Shown: positions 14,770 to 30,900, numbered from the stretch's first letter. The stretch: 64,000 nucleotides of DNA from Sepiola atlantica (GCA_963556195.1 OY744537.1:23862441-23926440), one strand, 5' to 3'. Translations and numbers: made by a program. Notes: generated by a model not told the origin, from the sequence alone.

Positions 14770-17700
14770 AATAAATACAGATTGCTTTTTATTATAGAGT
14801 GGATGACATTATTCTTAACATCAGATAAAAAACAGAAGAAAATAAAATTCAAATTTTAAATGCATATTTTGCATAACTAGAAATCAAGCAATAACAGATA
14901 TGCAAAAAAAAAACATGAAAAAAAAAAAAAAAACCCTCATAAATTTCATTTGATAAAGACATGTGCATCTTGTCTTGAAATACATTATAGCCTAATAATT
15001 AATAACGTCTGAGTTATTTTGTTTAGATTCTGCATTAATAAGACTCAAAACATTAAGTAGAATAATTTATTTTAATTAATAATCTAGAATTTTTTCAAGA
15101 ACAAATTATGGAATCATTATGAAAGAATAACTTCTTTTTATGGATTATTAAGTAGAATTATTTTAAGCAATTTAAAATGTTTCATGAAGCCAAGAAATGT
15201 CCGTCTCAGATTTGGACCTAGTTTATTTTTTCTGGATTAAAAATAACTTAAGACCCATTTGCTAATTGTGGTGAGTGCGTATCACAGGAGTGTGTGTGTG
15301 TATGTATAGACTAGAAAAAGATGTGACCTGCATGATATGTATCAGCAAAATAAATTAGTACTTTATCTGAACTTAAAGAATGCATACGTTCACGAGTGCG
15401 AGACACAACTCCTGAAATGCATGACAAATTTTTTTCGCAATTTGCAGAGATACGAACAGAGCTCATGTTGAATCATTTAAGTTTTTGCTTTTTGTTTTTG
15501 ATAAATCTTTTTTATCATTAAGCTGGAAAAATATGCATCAAATAATTTTGTTTTAAATAAGGGATTTTTAAATATATACGGACGCTGTACATGGAACACC
15601 AACATTTTGTGCAGAGCAGAATTTGACACGATTAACATAATTCAATACAAAATCTGCATAAAACTTTTTAATTTTATCAAAATACGTAGTTAATTAATGT
15701 ACATGAACAATAATAATAACAACAACCAGTTATATCCTTCAATTGTTGTATATTGCTGCTGTACTTATAAATATTTCCATTCTATAGACGTCCAGCACAA
15801 ACGCAGACCCCACAATATTATTGTACCACCTTTGTTCAAACTGAAACATACTTATCTAAGTACTCTGGTTAATATAGTTTCAGAATATATCTGCTTATGG
15901 GTGTCTGTCTCCAAAATTATTGTAGGAAGTTGTTACATATTTCCATTCTATGGACGTCCGGCGCAAACGCAGACCCCACAATATTATTGTACCACCTTTG
16001 TTCAAACTGAAACATAATTATCTAAGTACTCTGGTTAATATAGTTTCAGAATATATCTGCTTATGGGTGTCTGTCTCCAAAAAGAGTTTCAGACATATTT
16101 CCACTCTCTGGATATCCGTGCAAACTAGTGATGGGACAATTCCAATATTTTTTCTGATTCCGATACAATTACCGATTCTGTTCTAAATTCCCGATTCCAA
16201 TTCTTTTTAAATTTCTAACTATTTTGTTATAGAGTTGTTGTTTTTAAAATGTTCATATTACCATAAAAACTAGTGTAATGGGTGCATATATTTTCACAAA
16301 AAGTCTAAGTGCACTGCAGGGGTGGGGTATATAAATAGATCTTTTTCTCATAATTGATTCAAAATACTGATTTCATAAACTCATTGTGAGATTTTCATCT
16401 ATATTTTTCACTTGCCCTGACATTTCTTCCAATGCCATTTTTACCATAATTTGTTTTTTTGATGATTTTAGTTTTAATGGTTGTTTGAAATCAATAAATA
16501 TTTATCATTTGATCATTAGTATTAGCAATGGAAAATTAAGTTTTTAAACAAAAGAACAAAAAACAGAATTAAAAGAATCGTTTTAGAAATCAGAAATTTG
16601 GCTCAAATTTTTCCCATACCGATTCCTAAAAAAATTCCAATTTTTCTGATTCTGATTAATCGTCTCAACACTAGTGCGAACACAGACCCCATGATATAAT
16701 TGTATCATCTTTGGACAGAATAGGTACTATATTTTGATTCTAGCCGGAAGGTCAAGAAAATGTATTTTAGTTGGAGTTTTATGTTCGACACAACAGTGGC
16801 ATCAGATAAAATTTTTAAAAGTACATTGTTTGCACTGCATCTTGGAGGATGATAACATACGTACAAACATGAAATTGCCATAGCTTATTATTATATAGAT
16901 AATAATAAACGAGATGAAATATTTAGAAAAACCTTGGAGTGTAGAAACCAACCCTTATAGCCAGGTGATACTGACCAACTATAGGTATGTTGAAATTGAA
17001 TATCACTAGTGTCAAACACAACTAGAAGAGATGGAGCATAATAAAACAAACTGAGAATACTGGATATTAGGGAGACTTGCTGTCACTGAGACTCCAGGAA
17101 GAGCCACCAGCCTTTATTAGAAAAAAAAAAAAATCACATCACTGATAACGACTGTTGTGAAGACTCCTAATGAGTAAGAAATAATAAAAAGAACTTACGT
17201 GTACTTTTCAATGTATATTTCCAGTTCCGACATTGAGTAATCAAAACCGCTTCTTTTTGATCGCATCACTGTGGGACATTCTTTAGAATATCCATACACC
17301 TGGGAGGTTGGCACCCATGATCTGTAGGATGTTATAAATAGGCAATAACTTACATTGAAAGTAGAACAAAAAAAAAAAAAAAAAAAAATTTTTTAAATTT
17401 CATGTAAGTTACTAATGATAAAAGAATTTGAATGACTACTAGACGCTATCCTCGAGTGTCTTTGGTCTCTCTATACAAGGGTTTGTCAGGACAACCTGAC
17501 ATAAGGATACTTCACCTTACAAGTAAACCCTGACCAAATATTCAAAATAATATAGTATTGGAAGCCCAAATAAGATCCCCTCGGCATGGCTACAGACTAG
17601 CTTATACGAGGAATGGTGCACCTTTTCCAATTGATGTTACCTCAAGTAACAGCACTAAGCTGGATACTCCACCAGACCAGATGAATTCTTCTCCTGGAAT

Positions 17701-20700
17701 CCAGCAAAACCAAGAGACCGCAAGAAAGATATACTATAACTTAGTTAACTAGTCGATTGGGGAGAGGAAAATTAATGTTCTTCACTTCATTACTAGCTCA
17801 ATGTTTCAGGGGTAAAGGAGAACTCTAATTGATCACTCTGATATCTATGTATCTTATATACAAGGATCAAGTGTTAGCCTCAGGAAGGGATCCTTTGATT
17901 TCTGAGATCTAAGTTAAGCGAAATGAAAATCTAAAGCTAGAAGACAATAATAAAGTAAAATTTCATTGCAATCATATTAACACAAGAATATCAGATAAGA
18001 AAATAAAGAGTATTCGCACCATAGAATCAGTTTCAACTTACCGATCATGGGCTCCAAAAAATCGTACATCAACCATTCCATTTTTATATCGTAATGCCTG
18101 AAAAGAAAGATGAAATCTTAAAACCCTGCGACTGCATTAAGAGTCTTTGAAAAACTAATATAAAAAAAATGTTTGTGCTTCAATTGTATTATAGCAACAA
18201 TCTCATTTGGAATTCACCGAAATGTTGGATAAAATCTATTCTTAGTCTAAAATTATACTTTTTGTCTTAGAATAAAATTCTAATTTACTTTTTAATGGAT
18301 ATACTATTGACATTTTATGCAAAATATTTACCCGTTGCAGTCATTTTCTTTTTGATACTTTATTATTCTTAAATTATTGATTAGTATGTTTTAACCTCTT
18401 CACTTTTGCTTTTAAATTCGGTGAATTTCATTAAAACTTGTTTTTTTTTTGCATGAAAAGGATGTTAATACAATTGTTTTTGTGTCTGATAACATTTAAA
18501 AAATATTTTTCGTGCTAGAAAAAAAAACAAACAATAAAAATCAACATGAGCGATTAAAACATTGAATTAAAATTACATTTTCAACATCTAAGTAAATTAG
18601 AATTTTATTTCGCGTCAAGAAATACAATTTACGAGAAACATTCAATGTTATCCAACATATGGAGTACAACCAAAAAAAATAGTTTAAATATTCCCAAGTC
18701 GCAATAGTACAATTGAACAGATTTTCTTTTTTTATTAAGATATAAATGAAAATAAATTATATCTGTTTTATTGAAAAGATTTAATATTAAACAAAAAAGC
18801 CAGCACTCTCATTATTGAAAATAGGTTTGTTAAAGTCATCAACCAGAAACATAAAAAAAGAGATTTAATGTTGAATAGATTCCTATTAATAAACAAATTG
18901 CTGATACATTGACAAAGATAGTGTGCCTTCAAATAAGCTGATGAAAAATATAGTTGATTCTAAATAGTTTGTAACTATTAGTTTGCCATAAAAAATTTAA
19001 AGAAAAAAGGAAATGATAAAAGAAGAAGGAGAACATTTAACTACTCAACAAAGCATTATATTTCATCATTTTGTTCACGGGTGCAATTGACAGCACACTT
19101 TTATGAGTAAAATCTAACAAGGAATCCAATGGTATTAACTTTTTAGTATTAGTTTTTTTGCTGCTTATGCTTATCAACCCTGACATGTTAGACCGCTCTT
19201 AAAAATAAAATAGCTAAAGAAATGTATAAACTTTGTTATGTACTTACGTGGTAGATGAAAAAAAGACTGTACACCAAAAATTATGCAAATTCATCCAGTA
19301 TTTATTTAATTATAAATAAAAAACGATTTTATCACTCAGTAGATATTTCCACCATTTTCCAGTGGCCAAGGTCGATAACTCATATTTTCACGATTTCGGG
19401 GTTTGGGGTCTCCATTGTTTACAAAAATGTCAAAATGTACGTAAATTCATTTTTTTTCTTTTTCTTATAATTAAATAACTACTGGATGAATTTGCGTCAT
19501 TTTTTCTGCACAATCTTATTTTCAGCTAACACGTAAGTACATGATAAAGTTTATACATTCTTTAAATATTTCAATGTCAGGGTTGATATGCATAAGCACC
19601 AGTTTTTTTTTTTACAATAATATTGTTGGGTCTGTGTTTGCATCGGGCATACATAAACAGCAAAGACAATGTTTTACTTCATTTTATTTGAAAATTACAT
19701 AAATCAAAAAATAATAAAAATGATAATAGCAAAAGTTTACAGGGGTTCTCATTCATTCCCAAGCAACACTGGCGGTAGTGGACTGCTAGTCATCTATAAT
19801 ATTTCATTCCATCTGTCTTGAACACTAGGTCAGTCTAAAAATACTAAACAGCAGTGACAATGTAGGTATAGGCGTAGAATATCAAACAAGTGATGCCAAA
19901 ACAGGCATTTGTAAATGCGTTAGAGAGAAAAAGAGAAGAAAAATGTGTAATTTTCATAAATGCTTGTGAGGTAAAAGTTTCCCTTCTATTTGTTTCTGCT
20001 TGCACATTTCTGTTTGCTGTGTAAAGATTAAAATTTGCTCAATTGATCATTATGTAAAAACGGTGAATTAGGCATGGAAATTGATTTCCTATTTTCAGTG
20101 TTCATCAGTTTCTGTTTGATTGAGATGCTTTATGCTAATGGTTCGTTGGATCAATTTTATATCTAAATGGTTCATTGGATCAATTTTATATCTAAATGGT
20201 TCATTGGATCAATTTTATATCTAAATGGTTCATTGGATCAATTTTATATCTAAATGGTTCATTGGATCAATTTTATATCTAAATGGTTCATTGGATCAAT
20301 TTTATATCTAAATGGTTCATTGGATCAATTTTATATCTAAATGGTTCATAGGATCAATTTTATATCTAAATGGTTCATTGGATCAATTTTATATCTAAAT
20401 GGTTCATTGGATCAATTTTATATCTAAATGGTTCATTGGATCAATTTTATATCTAAATGGTTCATTGGATCAATTTTATATCTAAATGGTTCATTGGATC
20501 AATTTTATATCTAAATGGTTCATTGGATCAATTTTATATCTAAATGGTTCATTGGATCAATTTTATATCTAAATGGTTCATTGGATCAATTTTATATCTA
20601 AATGGTTCATTGGATCAATTTTATATCTAAATGGTTCATTGGATCAATTTGCTATATAATATTTCATTTTATATCTAAAACAGAAATTTAAACGTGAATG

Positions 20701-23700
20701 GATAATCAATCATTTAATAATGTCAATTAACAAAATAAAACAGCAATTATCAGATTTTTTTTAACTCATTTTTTTTTTTTTTTAAATGTTCATGTTTTTT
20801 TTGTATCTTAAAAATAAATACCATTAAAAATAACAAGTAAAATTAGGACCATTAAAAACAAATACAATTAAAAAATACTAGTAAAAAAATGACATTAAAT
20901 AAATAAATACTATTAATACTCAGGAAAACCATAAAGCAATTAATATATTTTTTAATTTCAAAAAATAATAATCAATACTGAAAAACAATAAAGTACATTT
21001 ATAATAAAACATCTTGTATTTTTTTTTGTATTTTTAAATAGAAGCCGAAAATAAATAAAAATAATATCTACCTTGGCTGGCCAAAATGGATAGCCTTTTA
21101 ACTTTGCCCAAACAATACGATGGGGATTATTCTGTAAAAAGATAAAAATAAAAAGATCAAATACTATGAATGATAAATTTTTGATACAAAGTAAAAAGTT
21201 AAGTAAAATAGGAAAATTACTGCTAATACATATAAGTTAAATAAACATTAGAAAACATTTTCCCTATATGTCAAGTATGTAGGCCGATAGATGGTTTAAA
21301 AAGTAGTTTGTATATCATGAAAGAAACAGAATAATGATAAAATTTTCATGGAGACATCTCTAAAATTTATTACAATTATTGTGGTCTATCCTGGTCACAG
21401 CACCAAATTAAAATGCATTGTTGAATATTCGGTTATGATTGTCTCAGTGGTTTTATCTGTACCCGTGTAGTAACCGAATCTGGATCACCATCTTGTCTTC
21501 TCAGTGGTTGGACCACATTGCTTGGGATGAATGGATGAATATGAATGATATAAAATATTTATAATATGATTTTATTAAGTTCTATAATATAAAAAATCTC
21601 CAGTCATGTTTTTTGCGTAATGCGTCATGAGTATCAACAACCTTTCAATTATCATTTACGTTTTCTGGTTGCCCATGAAAAGAGCTATTTATGGAAAACA
21701 TGCTGAAATCTTGGCAATGTTGAAGTAAGCCATATACAACATTATTCATTAATAGCCTTGCCATTCATTTTGTGTTAACTTTGGCATAAATTTGAATGGA
21801 CACTTACACATGGTTCACAGAACCATTCTTCTGTAGTTTGTTCACATGATCTTGCATAGCAATCAGGGCATATTTCAATTTCTGTCATCTATTAAATAAA
21901 AATAATTATGAATAATTAGCATTATGAAGAGACGTTAATAATAATGTGAGGGCAGATATTTTTTTAAATGGGGGAAATGTTGCATACCTCCTTAATAGAT
22001 TAGGGCTGTTAACGATATCAGAATTTTAAATCTGATATGATACTATTATTAAAAAAAAACTGATATTCGATACTATTCGTGATATTACTGAAAAAAAGAT
22101 GTACAGGGTGATTCATAAGTCACTTAGCTATTTATTTTTGAAATTCTAAAGTTAAAAAATATGGTAATACAAAACAGAAAGTTTATTCAACAAATTCATT
22201 TATGGGAGTTTTAAATTACAGCAAATTCTCAAAATTCCACCTTTGTTCTGCATGCATAGCTCCATTCTTTTTTGCAAGGAATTTACAACTCTTTGTAGCA
22301 TATTTGATTGATTATGAAATAAATATATATAGAAACAAATATATAAACGAACAAATTTAAAATAACAAATAGCAGTAATTAGAGAGTAAGATAACAATTA
22401 TCAAAAGTTCATAGTATGTTTGTGCTTCATATGGTAATCATTTTAAATAGCTAAGTGAAGTGACTTATGAATCACCCTGTATAATAACACAACTGGTAAA
22501 TGGATGGCAAGAATAGAGATAAAAAATGGGACCCCAACGGTGTTCAGTTTGGTCCACTACTATATGAGCTATATACAGCAGGTTTGTGAAGTGATAAAGC
22601 TAAGCCTTAAATGTAATCTACTGCTGCTGGCAGTCATTATTGAAAGATGCCATCATTGTAAAATAATTCCGAGTGGGATACAATTTTATTTGACAGAAAG
22701 TGAATAGAACTACTTTTTTTTTGTTGTGAAGAACATAGGCCAAGTTTCCACAAATGAAACCTAAGAATCAAAATAAAATACTGATTTTGTAGGCCATATG
22801 CTATCGATGACAATGTAGGCGAAATACAAGCTTTTCTATATCAGAGATAAGGTTCTTAAACATCTTTCTGGTCACTTTCAACCCTAACCACTTGGATTTA
22901 GGATAATCATCCAGAAAGAAAAAAATGCCTAGACACAAATCTTTACATTTCTCAAAAGATAAATCCTCAGAATATTCCTTATTAAAATAAACTTATAAAA
23001 GAAAATAGCACATAAAAAATTTACCCGAAAACTGAAAATAATTTTTCTTCAAAAACATTGTTTGCAAAGAGTTGGTGCTAACATAGTTTTTAAAAATATA
23101 TATATATTTACTTTGAATTTTTACACGGAAACATGAATTTTGAATGGAGCTAACTAAATTCATATGTAAAGATTTTAAACAGTTTGAAATCTTGAATATC
23201 TCTGAAAATTGTTATTAAAAAAGATTTTGGAGATTTAGTGTCCGGAACTAAAATTAAATCACATTTCTGATCTTATTTTTGAAATTCTAAAACATTGAGA
23301 ATAGTGATTTTTTTTTTAGATTTCATTCAAAGTAGAAGGCCATTAATACATATTCCCATACAATGTTTATTAGCTATATAGAAAAAGTAATTGGCACGTC
23401 TAATTCATATAATGATTTAAAAAAAAAAAAACGGTTTTAAGGAATTAGTAGTCAGCATTATAGGTTTTTAATTTCATATATATGAGTAACATTTTATGAG
23501 GACGGAGTAACATTTTATGAGGACGGAGTAACATTTTATGAGGACGGAGTAACATTTTATGAGGCCGAAAGCAGAAAAGAAAAAAATATCTGCATCCTGA
23601 GAATGCTTATATTTGCTCGTTTAACCAATCTAGAAATATAAGTTTTTTAAAATCTTTCCTCCAGCATATATTAAAATATTATATTAAAATATTTTTCCTA

Positions 23701-24926
23701 CCTTTAACAAATGATTGAACTATTAATCGGCAAATTACACATTTTGCAAGAGAAAATAAAATGAAATTATCTCCCTTGAATGACGACTTGCTGACTGCAT
23801 TTATATTTTGCTATTAATCGATTATTTATTGAAATAAACAAAAAAAGCAATAGAATAAAATAAACAACATTTTAAAATTCCTATTTAAAAGATAATTTGA
23901 TTACGAAATTAAATCCATCACAATGAATTTCAGTTTCTTCGTAAACAAGTCAATCATTTTAATCTTTTTAATAAGCGAGAAAAAAACAAAACAAAAAAAC
24001 AATGAATTACTTTGTGACTCATTGAAATTTGGAAGGAATTGAATAGAAAGTCAATTCTAGCTTCAAAATTCTTATCAAATCATCGCCAGGTTCAATGTCA
24101 CTTAACTTTGATGATTTAATAGGAACTGGTGGATCAACATGACTATAGCCGTATGGTTATTACTAAGGCTCTTACATGAGCAAATGAATGGAGTCAGTTG
24201 TTTGTGTTATTTGGGAATGAGGATTGTAATTTATTTCCCCCCTCAAGAACAAAACTTTCATTTTTTTTATTCTATACACTAGGCGCAATTGTATACTTTC
24301 AAAAGATTCATTATTGAAAATAATCACACATAGAAATAAACTTGAGTCAGGTTAAATTTTTGGATCAAATGGATTTGAGACACCTTAGAATGAGCAACGA
24401 CCAAATTTTGCTGGAACATCGCTTTATTTATTTATTTTTTTTTTTACTTTCGGTCGAATTATGAACAAAGCAATACAGCGTAACTTTGCCATCGCAAGTT
24501 TTTTTTTTAATTTAGAAAAAAAAAGAAGGTTTTATTTACAAAAAGTTTAAGCAAAATTTATAAACAAACAAAACAAATATATAAAAAGAAATTAAATAAA
24601 AGGATGTTGTGCAGAGATGGCGTCACACAATTTGAACAAGATATTTTCTTTGCGCCTTTCATGCGACAGGAATTCCTTCAGATAGGAACCGAGTATTAAT
24701 TTAATAAAGCGTTTACGGCAATTTTAATCGCTTTCTATTGTCTGTGTATGGAAATTATTGTGTGGATTCACAAAATAACGTGAATGGATTTTTAAAAAAT
24801 TATTAAAAAGATGTTAATTTATCGTCGCTAAATTTAATGTTTTACAAAAATATTTTTGTAAACATTAGATTTTTTCTACCATAAAAATCTGTAATCCATC
24901 ATATGCGATAAAACCCGACAATCAAA

Positions 24927-24958
<32 letters not shown>

Positions 24959-27900
24959 TCGGTATTAAGACAAAATGTGTCCTTTTCTAATTCTGGGATG
25001 CCTCAAAACCAATTTTTTAAATTTTTTTTTATCAACGATTTATAAAATTAGAAAACTGAAAACACTTGTGTGCCTTCCAATTCTTTCTTGTTAACATATT
25101 TTATCTTTCAATAAAAGTTAACTGTTTATCTATTTATTACTCTGAAGTGATAACAAAATAACTTACCTCATGTTTGCAAATTTTTATAATCATTTTTGCA
25201 CTGACAGTCAATTTGTGATGAGCTGCACACCAAAAAGAAATGAAAATTGTAATAAAAAATTTATTACAGATAAATAAGAAATTGATCACATCTTAAGAAG
25301 CATACATTGAGTATGAATATTTTGTATTCAAATTTGAAAACCAAAACATGATGCAATATAAAATGAATAAAATCATTTTTATTTATTCTTTTTAAGCAAG
25401 ACTTTCGATAAATATATAATTTTCAAGCAAAACTTATTCGTGTTTTTTTTCCATTTTGTTGGTATTAACGATTTTATTCATTTTATCTTGAATCATGTTT
25501 TTGGTTTCAAATTTCAATATAAAAAATTACAGATAAGTTTAAGTATATATCTATGTTTGAGAGGTTATACAACTATACCTGTTCATAATTACATCTCCTT
25601 CATGTATAAATCAGACCTTCCCTCAATTGTCTGAATTGACAACTGCCCTTTCATAAAAAAGAAATTCATTGTGACTCGTCGCCCATTTTAGCATAAAGGT
25701 TTGGCTTGCTTGGGGACCCAACTCTTGGATTGAGGTAGGGTTCAGTTTGGTTCTAGAAGGCCACGCTCACAGGCATTACCTCCTTTTTCGGGAGGGGGAC
25801 ATTGATTTATAACCGGTCGCCTGAGGTTCTAGCGCGAAATATTGACACGTCTGATCATCACTATTTTTTATAACTTTCCAAAGTGACCCCTTGGGGGAGC
25901 TAGCCCTTCCCTTCCATTAAAACTGATTTCATATCTAACCTTACTACAGTGGTAAGCAAATAAATACTTACCCCACCTATTGTGTAAATGTACAATTTCT
26001 TTTTTTAATTTTTTTTAAATGGAAATTTCTCCAGACAAGGCATGAAGCCACTTTATGTAAGGTGCTAACAAGAACAAATATGATTATCACAAAGACAGGA
26101 GATGCCTTAGTCTTGAAAAGACCAAGGTTATGGTAGGAAGAAAACAGTCAACAGGAAGAGAGTTCCACAAGCCTGCAGTTCTTGGAAAGAAGCTACTGGA
26201 ATAGGAAGCTGTATTACAATGAGGTATCAAAACGGTGAATTGATGGAGACCACCAGACCAACGAGTAAAATGAGCTGGAACAAAGGAAGCAGGGAATAGA
26301 TCACATAATTCTGAAGAACACATGCCATAATAGTATTTATAGAAAAGACTGAGACTAGCAACATCACGCCTGTGAAAGAGAAGGTGCAGAGAAGAAGAAA
26401 GGGTAGGGCCAATCAAATTACAGATACGTTTCTGCACCTTATCAAGAACCCTCAAATGAGACAGAGATTCACCAGTCCAAATATGACAACAGTACTCCAT
26501 ACATGGTCTGATTGTGGATTTGTAGAGATAGAAAATAGCCTCAGGTGTGAGAAAGTGTTTGGACCGATAGAGAGGACCGACTTTACGAGAAGCAGAAAGA
26601 GCAATGGATCTAATGTATGAACTCCGAGAAGATCTTTCTCTCTCATCAAATCTAAGAAGTTTCAGAGTCGATTTCTCCTCTAGAGCAGAGCCATCCATGA
26701 GAATCTTAGGAAGAAAAGGGACACACCTACGATTGAAAGACACGGGCTGAGTCTTAACTGAATTGAATGAAACAAGCCATTTTGTACCCCAATCTACAAC
26801 TGAACCCAGGTCAACTTCTAGATCAGCTGCATATTTCGATGATCCGAGGGAGATGGGCGAGAAGGAACACCAGAATAGAGTATCATCAGCATAAATGTTA
26901 ATTTTCTTAATATTCTCTGGAAGATCATTAATATAGAGAAGAAACAGTGTTAGGCCTAGAATAGAGCCCTGAGGAACACCAGCATTGATAGGAAAAGAGA
27001 AAGAAGAGACACTGTCCAAAGTTACTCGCAAGCTTCGATCAGAAAGAAAAAAAACCTAATAATTTCAAGAATCTCACCACTAATATCATAACCCTGAAGT
27101 TTGTGTAGGAGACCAGAATGCTACACTGTCAAACTCCTTCGAAATGTCAAGCGCAATGGCTCTACCCTCTCCTGAATTATCCATAAACCGACAAATCTGC
27201 TCAGTTACAACAGTTAAAAGATCAGCAGTTGAACAAAAACCACAAAAGTCATACTGAACATCACTAAAGAGGCCCAGACTTTACAGAAAATGAACAAGCT
27301 TGCCGTTGACCAACCTTTCAAAAACCTTGCTAATCACGGAGAGGAGACTAACAGGACGATATTTAGTTAGGTCAGACCAATCACCAGCATTTTTAAAGAT
27401 AGGGAAAACAAAGGACTCCTTCCAACAAGAAGGGAAACAGGACTTAGACAAACAGAGATTGAATAATTTAGAGAGGATAGAAGTTCAGGAGCAAAACGCT
27501 TGAGAACAGGAATTGAATCAGAATCGAAAGCCTTAGACTGCTCAAGATCAGAAATAACCCTAGCAACCATCTTTGGAGTGATTATAACAGAATCAAGACA
27601 CTGATCAGTTTTCAAAGGAAAATCAGGAAGAACAGCACCAGAAGAATTGTCAGCAAAAAGACGAGCAAAGAGATCAGCCTTATCCTTAGAAGATAAAATA
27701 ACCTGAAGACCATTAAAAAGAGGAGGAATAACAAACTTGCCACTATTAATAATACTATTGTAGATTTTCCAAAAATCATGAGAGCCAACCCTTTGCGATT
27801 AAATAGTCACGAATCCTTTGAGAATAGTTAGACTTAGCCTCAGAGATTGCTCTCTTGCAGGCATTGCTAGCTCTTCTGTAGGATTGTCTAGAATTCTCAG

Positions 27901-30900
27901 AACCATCCTGACGATACTGGTTAAAGTAATGGTTATGATGGGCAATGACAGAAGCATAAACGGATGAAAACCATGGAGGAGAATGAGGTTTGGTTTGAAT
28001 CTTACGATGAGGAATGAAGGTATCAATTCAAACAAGAAGCCAGTCAGTAACCTCCCTAGCAGCACGATTCGGAGACATACCAAAGATAGAACGCCATGAT
28101 TGAAAAGTTTTAGATTTGCAGGGGGAAAAAATATTGCAAATAACACCGTAAAACTAGACTACAACATTAAAACAAAAAAATAAATATTGTTTGACACTTA
28201 AAATTCCAGTGAACTTTTATTTGATACTCTCAAACGGGATTGGGATTGTTTGTTTTACAGCACATCAACCCTATAAGTCATTTGATTAGATCTGGGAAGT
28301 GATTTCATTATGTCTTTGGTTTCTCTCATAGGAGATGGAAATGGTTTATTTTGGGAAGGTACGGTATAAACGATTTTGTAAAATGTCTAAAAAATAAAAA
28401 TACTAAAAAAAAAAATGTGTGAATAAAAGTTCTTAGTTTTTAAAAAACGTAAAAAGAAAAACTTACTTCCATTGAATATGATACAATTGTGTAGGATCCA
28501 CTTGACATCAGCCAGAAAAGCTTCGGTGGAAGCATATTTGTTGTACTTAATATTCTGGAACAAATAGAAGTTAAACAGAATATGAATATGATGATAAACA
28601 GCTAAGAGATTAAGATCAAAACCAAATAGATTTACAAAGCAGGCGATAAAAAACTATAACATAAAGGATTATCATTACATGTATTTGTCTACTTCCCTCC
28701 ATACACACACAGACATCTTTCGTTCCATGCAATTGTTAAATGAACATTCAACCAAAAGTGCATTTTGGCAATACCAGTTTGCCCTTTTTATGTTGTTTTC
28801 CAGTTTTGCAGACTATCAAAATCACTCTCACCAATGGTGTAATTAAATACCGTGTCTAACTAATCTGAGTATATGAAATATTAAAAACAAAGCCGTTAGC
28901 AGCCATACAACAGAAATATTTTTTTAAATTTGGTGCAATTTTAGTTAAAGGCCGATGCAGTTAATTATTTTCATGTAAAAGCATTATTTTGTACTTACTC
29001 AGTCATATTTTATCTCTCACGCCACGAAAAAGAATTTAAAAATATCAAGCAGAACTTTAATAAGAACGATTTTTCCATTTCGATGTACAACCTGTATTTG
29101 TGCCCGAGCCGACATTTTGGGCTGTGAGCGGTCGGTAGAATAGACAAGGGCATTAACGGCGACACTTATCTGCCCTTAGTTAGCTAACCGGCCACTAACC
29201 GGCCACTCCGAAAATGACAGACTCGACATTTCATATCGCCCTTATGAAAATGGAAAAATCGTTCTAATTAAAGTTCTGCTTGATATTTTTAAATTCTTTT
29301 TCGTGGCGTGAGAGATAAAATATGACTGAGTAAGTACAAAATAATGCTTTTACATGTAAATAATTAACTGCATCGGCCTTTAACTAAAATTGCACCAAAA
29401 ATTTTAATATAAAATTTTTTGCTGATAAATGTTCCATATTTTTTTAAAGTCCTTTTTTAAAGGATTAAAATTTAAGATTAAAATTTTAATATTTGCATTG
29501 TATGGCTTCTAATGGCTTTATTTTTAATATTTCAAATCTTTAACAATGCTTCAAAAAAGAACGATCATCAATTTAATCTTCCATTCTCTACTTACCTTCT
29601 CCCATATCAAGCGTACATATTTTTCTCTATACTCAGATTTCATCTTTCTGGTTACTGTTTCTTCTGTAAAATCAGAAATCTAGTCATGGCAGGACCACTT
29701 TACATTTAGATTAGGTAGGAGCAACCCAAAAGTACATTTTCTAGATGCATCAAGGGATGTTGTCAGTGATGCATTGCCCTCATCACAGATTTTAGATACT
29801 TTTACACCATATCGGCTCAAACAGTTACCGTAATCTGAAACCGGCATATTCAGGTCGCCTCCTTGAAAGCAAAGAGCTACACCATAACATAACAAAACTT
29901 TTCAAGCGCAAAAAAATAAATCTCTTATACTGACTTGAGCTCTCCAGACTCAGCCAATCAGAATACTCCACATACAACTGAGCCCTTTATAAGCAGAAAA
30001 GTAACTTCTGTATATAAGGATTACTATTTTTTATGTCTTTTCTCATGGCTTTATTTGTTTCAGCAAAATCCATTTGGAAGCAGTCAATGCTGTCATTTTG
30101 CAACACTTTAAGTCATACTACATTAGTCAAATTGGTACAAGAAACTGAAGCCTAACTGGTATAAAACCAAGGACACTGACAATGTGTCAGGTGACAATAC
30201 ACATGTCAATATTTGATGCCAAATATTTACTGTTCTACAAAAAAAAGAAAAGAAAAAGACCCAACATATATTAATTTCTTGTACACAATATCCAAGAATT
30301 GGAAATTCTTATGCTGCAGAACAGAGTTTTTGCTACTGAGATTGCTAACGGTGTCTCCAGCCAAGTGACGAAAAAATCTATTGTAGAATGTGCTCAACAA
30401 TTAAATATGAAAGTTACAAATCCAAATGGAAGATTTCGGTTTTTAAGACAAGTAAATGCTCTCAAGAAATAAAGAAAATAAGTCTTCGGTGCAATTTTAG
30501 TTAAAGGGCGATGCAGTTAATTATTTTCATGTAAAAGCATTATTTTGTACTTACTCAGTCATATTTTATCTCTCACAGCACGAAAAAGAATTTAAAAATA
30601 TCAAGCAGAACTTTAATTAGAACGATTTTTCCATTTCGATGTACAACCTGTATTTGCGCCCGAGCCGACATTTTCGCTGTGAGCGGTCGATAGAATAGAC
30701 AAGGGCATTAACTCCGTTTTTATTGTTAGGATTATAAAAAGAAAGAAACACATAAGCAATAATAATAAAATATATATTTATTAAATAAAAAAATTAGAAA
30801 ATTAAATACTTTGTTCACCGGGATACTTTCCACGATATAATTTTCTTGTACCATTTCGTGCCTACCTAGGGGACCCAATTTCGTGACACTTATCTGCCCG

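Noticed and set aside
20140..20651. CRISPR-like array
   Set aside because: Direct tandem repeats without unique spacers, in a eukaryotic intron; it is a minisatellite.
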